NCBI RefSeq assembly: GCF_040581485.1
Contig: NC_090130.1
Coordinates: 2,604,001 to 2,668,000, forward strand
Direction of reading: 5' to 3'
From: Linepithema humile
Lineage: Eukaryota; Arthropoda; Insecta; Hymenoptera; Formicidae
DNA: 64,000 nt
Below, in pieces: positions 62,201 to 64,000 of the stretch. A program made the position numbers and the translations under genes. How positions within the stretch are numbered: position 1 is the stretch's first letter; the number at the start of each line of letters is the position of its first letter. The notes below the pieces were generated by a model. It saw only the letters and a list, made by a program, of their open reading frames with translations, was not told the DNA's origin and ran no database searches.

Positions 62201-63205
62201 TGAACGCTTGCTCGCTCGCGGAGATTCAATCGTTCAGAACGAGAGGTGGGGGGGAGGGGGAGGGAACCGGAAGATATTCGACGATGCGCATGGAGAGGTG
62301 GCGCGGGAGAGCCAGATAAAGAAGATATTGAACACAGTAACACGTGCATATAGCATAATTGCGGATAAAATGGCGAGCATTGTACGAGCTTGACGTCGTG
62401 ACTGGCAGTGAACTGTGTGGTTTAACGTACAACGGGAGTTACTCCAAGCCAGTAACTAGCATCGATCGCTATTCACGCAATGTTGGCTAAATAAAAGTTT
62501 CACCGTGCACTTGTTGGCTAAAAGCTCAACTGTCACCGTTGCGCCCCCACCTCTGCAATTCTGTTTACCTTCCCTTCTTGATTCTGCGAGGCCTGTCGAG
62601 CGATAAGCGAATAATCCGTTCGCGTATAACGTGCACAAGATACGACGGAAAATAGTAACCGTCAAACTGAATTTCGCTACCGGAGACGTTTGGTCGATTG
62701 ATATTTCCCAATGCATATAACGGAACTAGGACAAAGAAGAATTGCCGAAAACGCTCATGCGATGTCCCCGTGATGTCGCGCGGAAATACGTTATCGCGTA
62801 TTCCCGCGATATCCCGATGTCGAAATAAATTTCAACTTCAAACTGCTGCAATTCGTTTAGGGCGCATCTCAAGTGTCAAATATAATTGCGCACAATTATG
62901 GAGTAATAATATCACATATTTTTGTACTTTTTCCTCTTTTCCGGCATGTTGAGGATAAAATTAATAATTTAATACTTTATTTTATTACTCATATTTCTGT
63001 TTTCAACAACTGTTATAATATTTTTTTACACTCATGAAATAAGAGATTTTTGGATGTTTAACGTATGAAAGAAAAAACTTTAGCTACTCGTTTTTGTGTA
63101 TAATCGATCGTTATTTATATCGTACATTAAATTTTGTTAACGATATATCAAGATATAAGATATAACCGAGCAATCAGCGTTGCGAATATATCGCGGTGCC
63201 TGCAG
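56260..63205. other. Gene-poor region with microsatellites and G-runs
   Basis: No supportable gene. The stretch 57360-58640 is strongly AT-rich. CpG-rich patches with meaningless open frames occur at 56800-57350, 58640-58980, 59380-59640 and 60240-60520. Simple repeats include a TATATTTG-type array near 59795-59845, a GA microsatellite at about 61368-61388, and G-rich runs near 61782-61800 and 62246-62263. The interval may be intron of a large plus-strand gene or spacer. Confidence 0.45.
61782..61800 (+). repeat. Poly(G) tract, G-quadruplex prone
   Basis: Eleven G residues, one A and seven G residues occur in a row (61782-61800). Further G-rich runs on the same strand lie near 62246-62263 and 63270-63285. 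Such runs can fold into G-quadruplexes, and their length may also be affected by sequencing error. Confidence 0.6.
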
Positions 63206-63325
63206 ATGCTGTTAAGAGGGCACACATACGGGAATTCGGGTAATTCGGCGATATGGTCGGCGGGAGGGGTTGGAGGGGGGGGGGAGGCTAACGGCCCAGC
63301 TGCGAATGGATCATCCCCGAAGCAG
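63206..63325 (+). CDS. Possible exon of an unidentified gene (partial)
   Basis: A 40-codon segment begins with an ATG directly after an acceptor-like CCTGCAG and ends at a donor-like CAG|GTATAA, leaving phase 0. Its translation (MLLRGHTYGNSGNSAIWSAG, then a Gly-rich stretch and NGPAANGSSPKQ) resembles the low-complexity N-terminal exons common in insect RNA-binding and transcription factors. Its phase does not fit directly after the exon ending at 48625, since that junction would meet an early stop. If real it would be an alternative first coding exon or belong to another gene. No family is recognised. The Gly stretch comes from a poly(G) run, which could also make the frame fortuitous. Confidence 0.28.
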
Positions 63326-64000
63326 GTATAATTCAAGCACCCTTGTCCAAGAGTAACGGCTGCGTATACTCAAGGTATTAGCTTCCGAGTTAGGTATTGA
63401 CTTGATATCGCTGTGCATATGTCCGCCAATGCACGCGGCAGTGGAATCAATTTTCTGTTACAGGCCGATAGACTGCATAGCGCGGGGCGCATTGTCACTA
63501 CGGTTGAGTTATTGAGTATTACGCTTAAGTAATGCGTATCGCTATCATTAACTCGCGCTACGCCGCCAATAGTCGGACAGCGTTTGTCAGCCGCCCGACT
63601 GCTGCCCTTTTGAAGTCGCGGCATTCCGATATTTCGCAGCGACTATTTCTAATATCTCCTGCCATGCTCGATGTAAACGAGGAAGTTTAAAGCGCCGCCG
63701 TTGTCGTCGGAGTGGACGAGGACGACTGAACAAGCGCCGAACGTCATTGATATCCCGTTTCGTGAAATTCAAACAGCAACGGGAAGTGCACCTAGCGAGA
63801 GATAATGTCGTTTGCACTGTAAGAGCGATTTTCCACGAATCGACTGACTGTGGTTTATCGAAGTGGTGAAACTTCACGCTCTAAGCCCTCTCCAGACCCG
63901 ATCGCATTCGCGTTTCAATTCCGATCGTCGTCGGATCGCGCGCATCGCGCACAAAAAAGCACTTCACGGCAGCGCCGATGTATGGCTGGTCGCAAATAAA
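63326..64000. other. Window end, no supported gene
   Basis: CpG-rich sequence without a recognisable gene. Open minus-strand frames at 63370-63624 and 63587-63877 have no domain or splice support. Confidence 0.45.

Noticed and set aside
1..64000. CRISPR arrays, operons or bacterial-type gene clusters
   Set aside because: The window is eukaryotic, with spliced genes and a Pol III tRNA gene; no spaced direct-repeat array of CRISPR type is visible.

Overview
The window is nuclear DNA from an arthropod, most likely a hymenopteran insect such as an ant or bee. Supporting signs are spliced genes with short GT-AG introns (about 75-400 nt), typical insect orthologues (cyclin H, UBXN4, PAR-3/Bazooka, mRpL10, a HOIL-1-type RBR ligase, an NK-like homeobox gene), a eukaryotic tRNA gene, and long AT-rich spacers broken by strikingly CpG-rich patches. 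The species is inferred, not shown.

Layout. 1-13457: about 13.5 kb with no supportable gene, only simple repeats, short palindromes and CpG-rich patches. 13458-14954 (+): cyclin H, six coding exons. 15684-24142 (-): an ANTP-class NK-like homeobox gene, five coding exons, convergent with cyclin H; its third intron holds a tRNA-Met(CAT) gene and a 180-bp near-perfect hairpin. 27155-29716 (-): UBXN4, seven coding exons. 30840-31184 (-): a small unrecognised ORF. 31406-34303 (+): PAR-3/Bazooka in one uninterrupted 965-codon reading frame. 34774-35684 (+): mRpL10, with a 10-nt first coding exon. 36103-42452 (-): a HOIL-1/RBCK1-type RBR E3 ligase that joins in frame to a 3-kb upstream exon encoding a long disordered N-terminal extension. 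42453-64000: a large gene-poor region with two splice-compatible exons of an unidentified plus-strand gene (47588-48625), one exon-like piece near 63.2 kb, and a complete 1358-bp Foldback-type transposon (54893-56250) with 383-bp inverted repeats and a 9-bp target duplication.

The genes form no operon or pathway. Links are loose: UBXN4 (p97/ERAD) and the HOIL-1-type protein both act in ubiquitin signalling, and cyclin H and the homeobox gene in transcription. The observations most worth following up are the N-terminally extended HOIL-1-type protein that lacks a recognisable NZF finger, the intronless PAR-3, the nested Foldback-like element, and the long intronic hairpin. All gene models were spliced by eye: reading frames and splice sites are seen directly, family assignments rest on remembered family features, and nothing was searched against a database.
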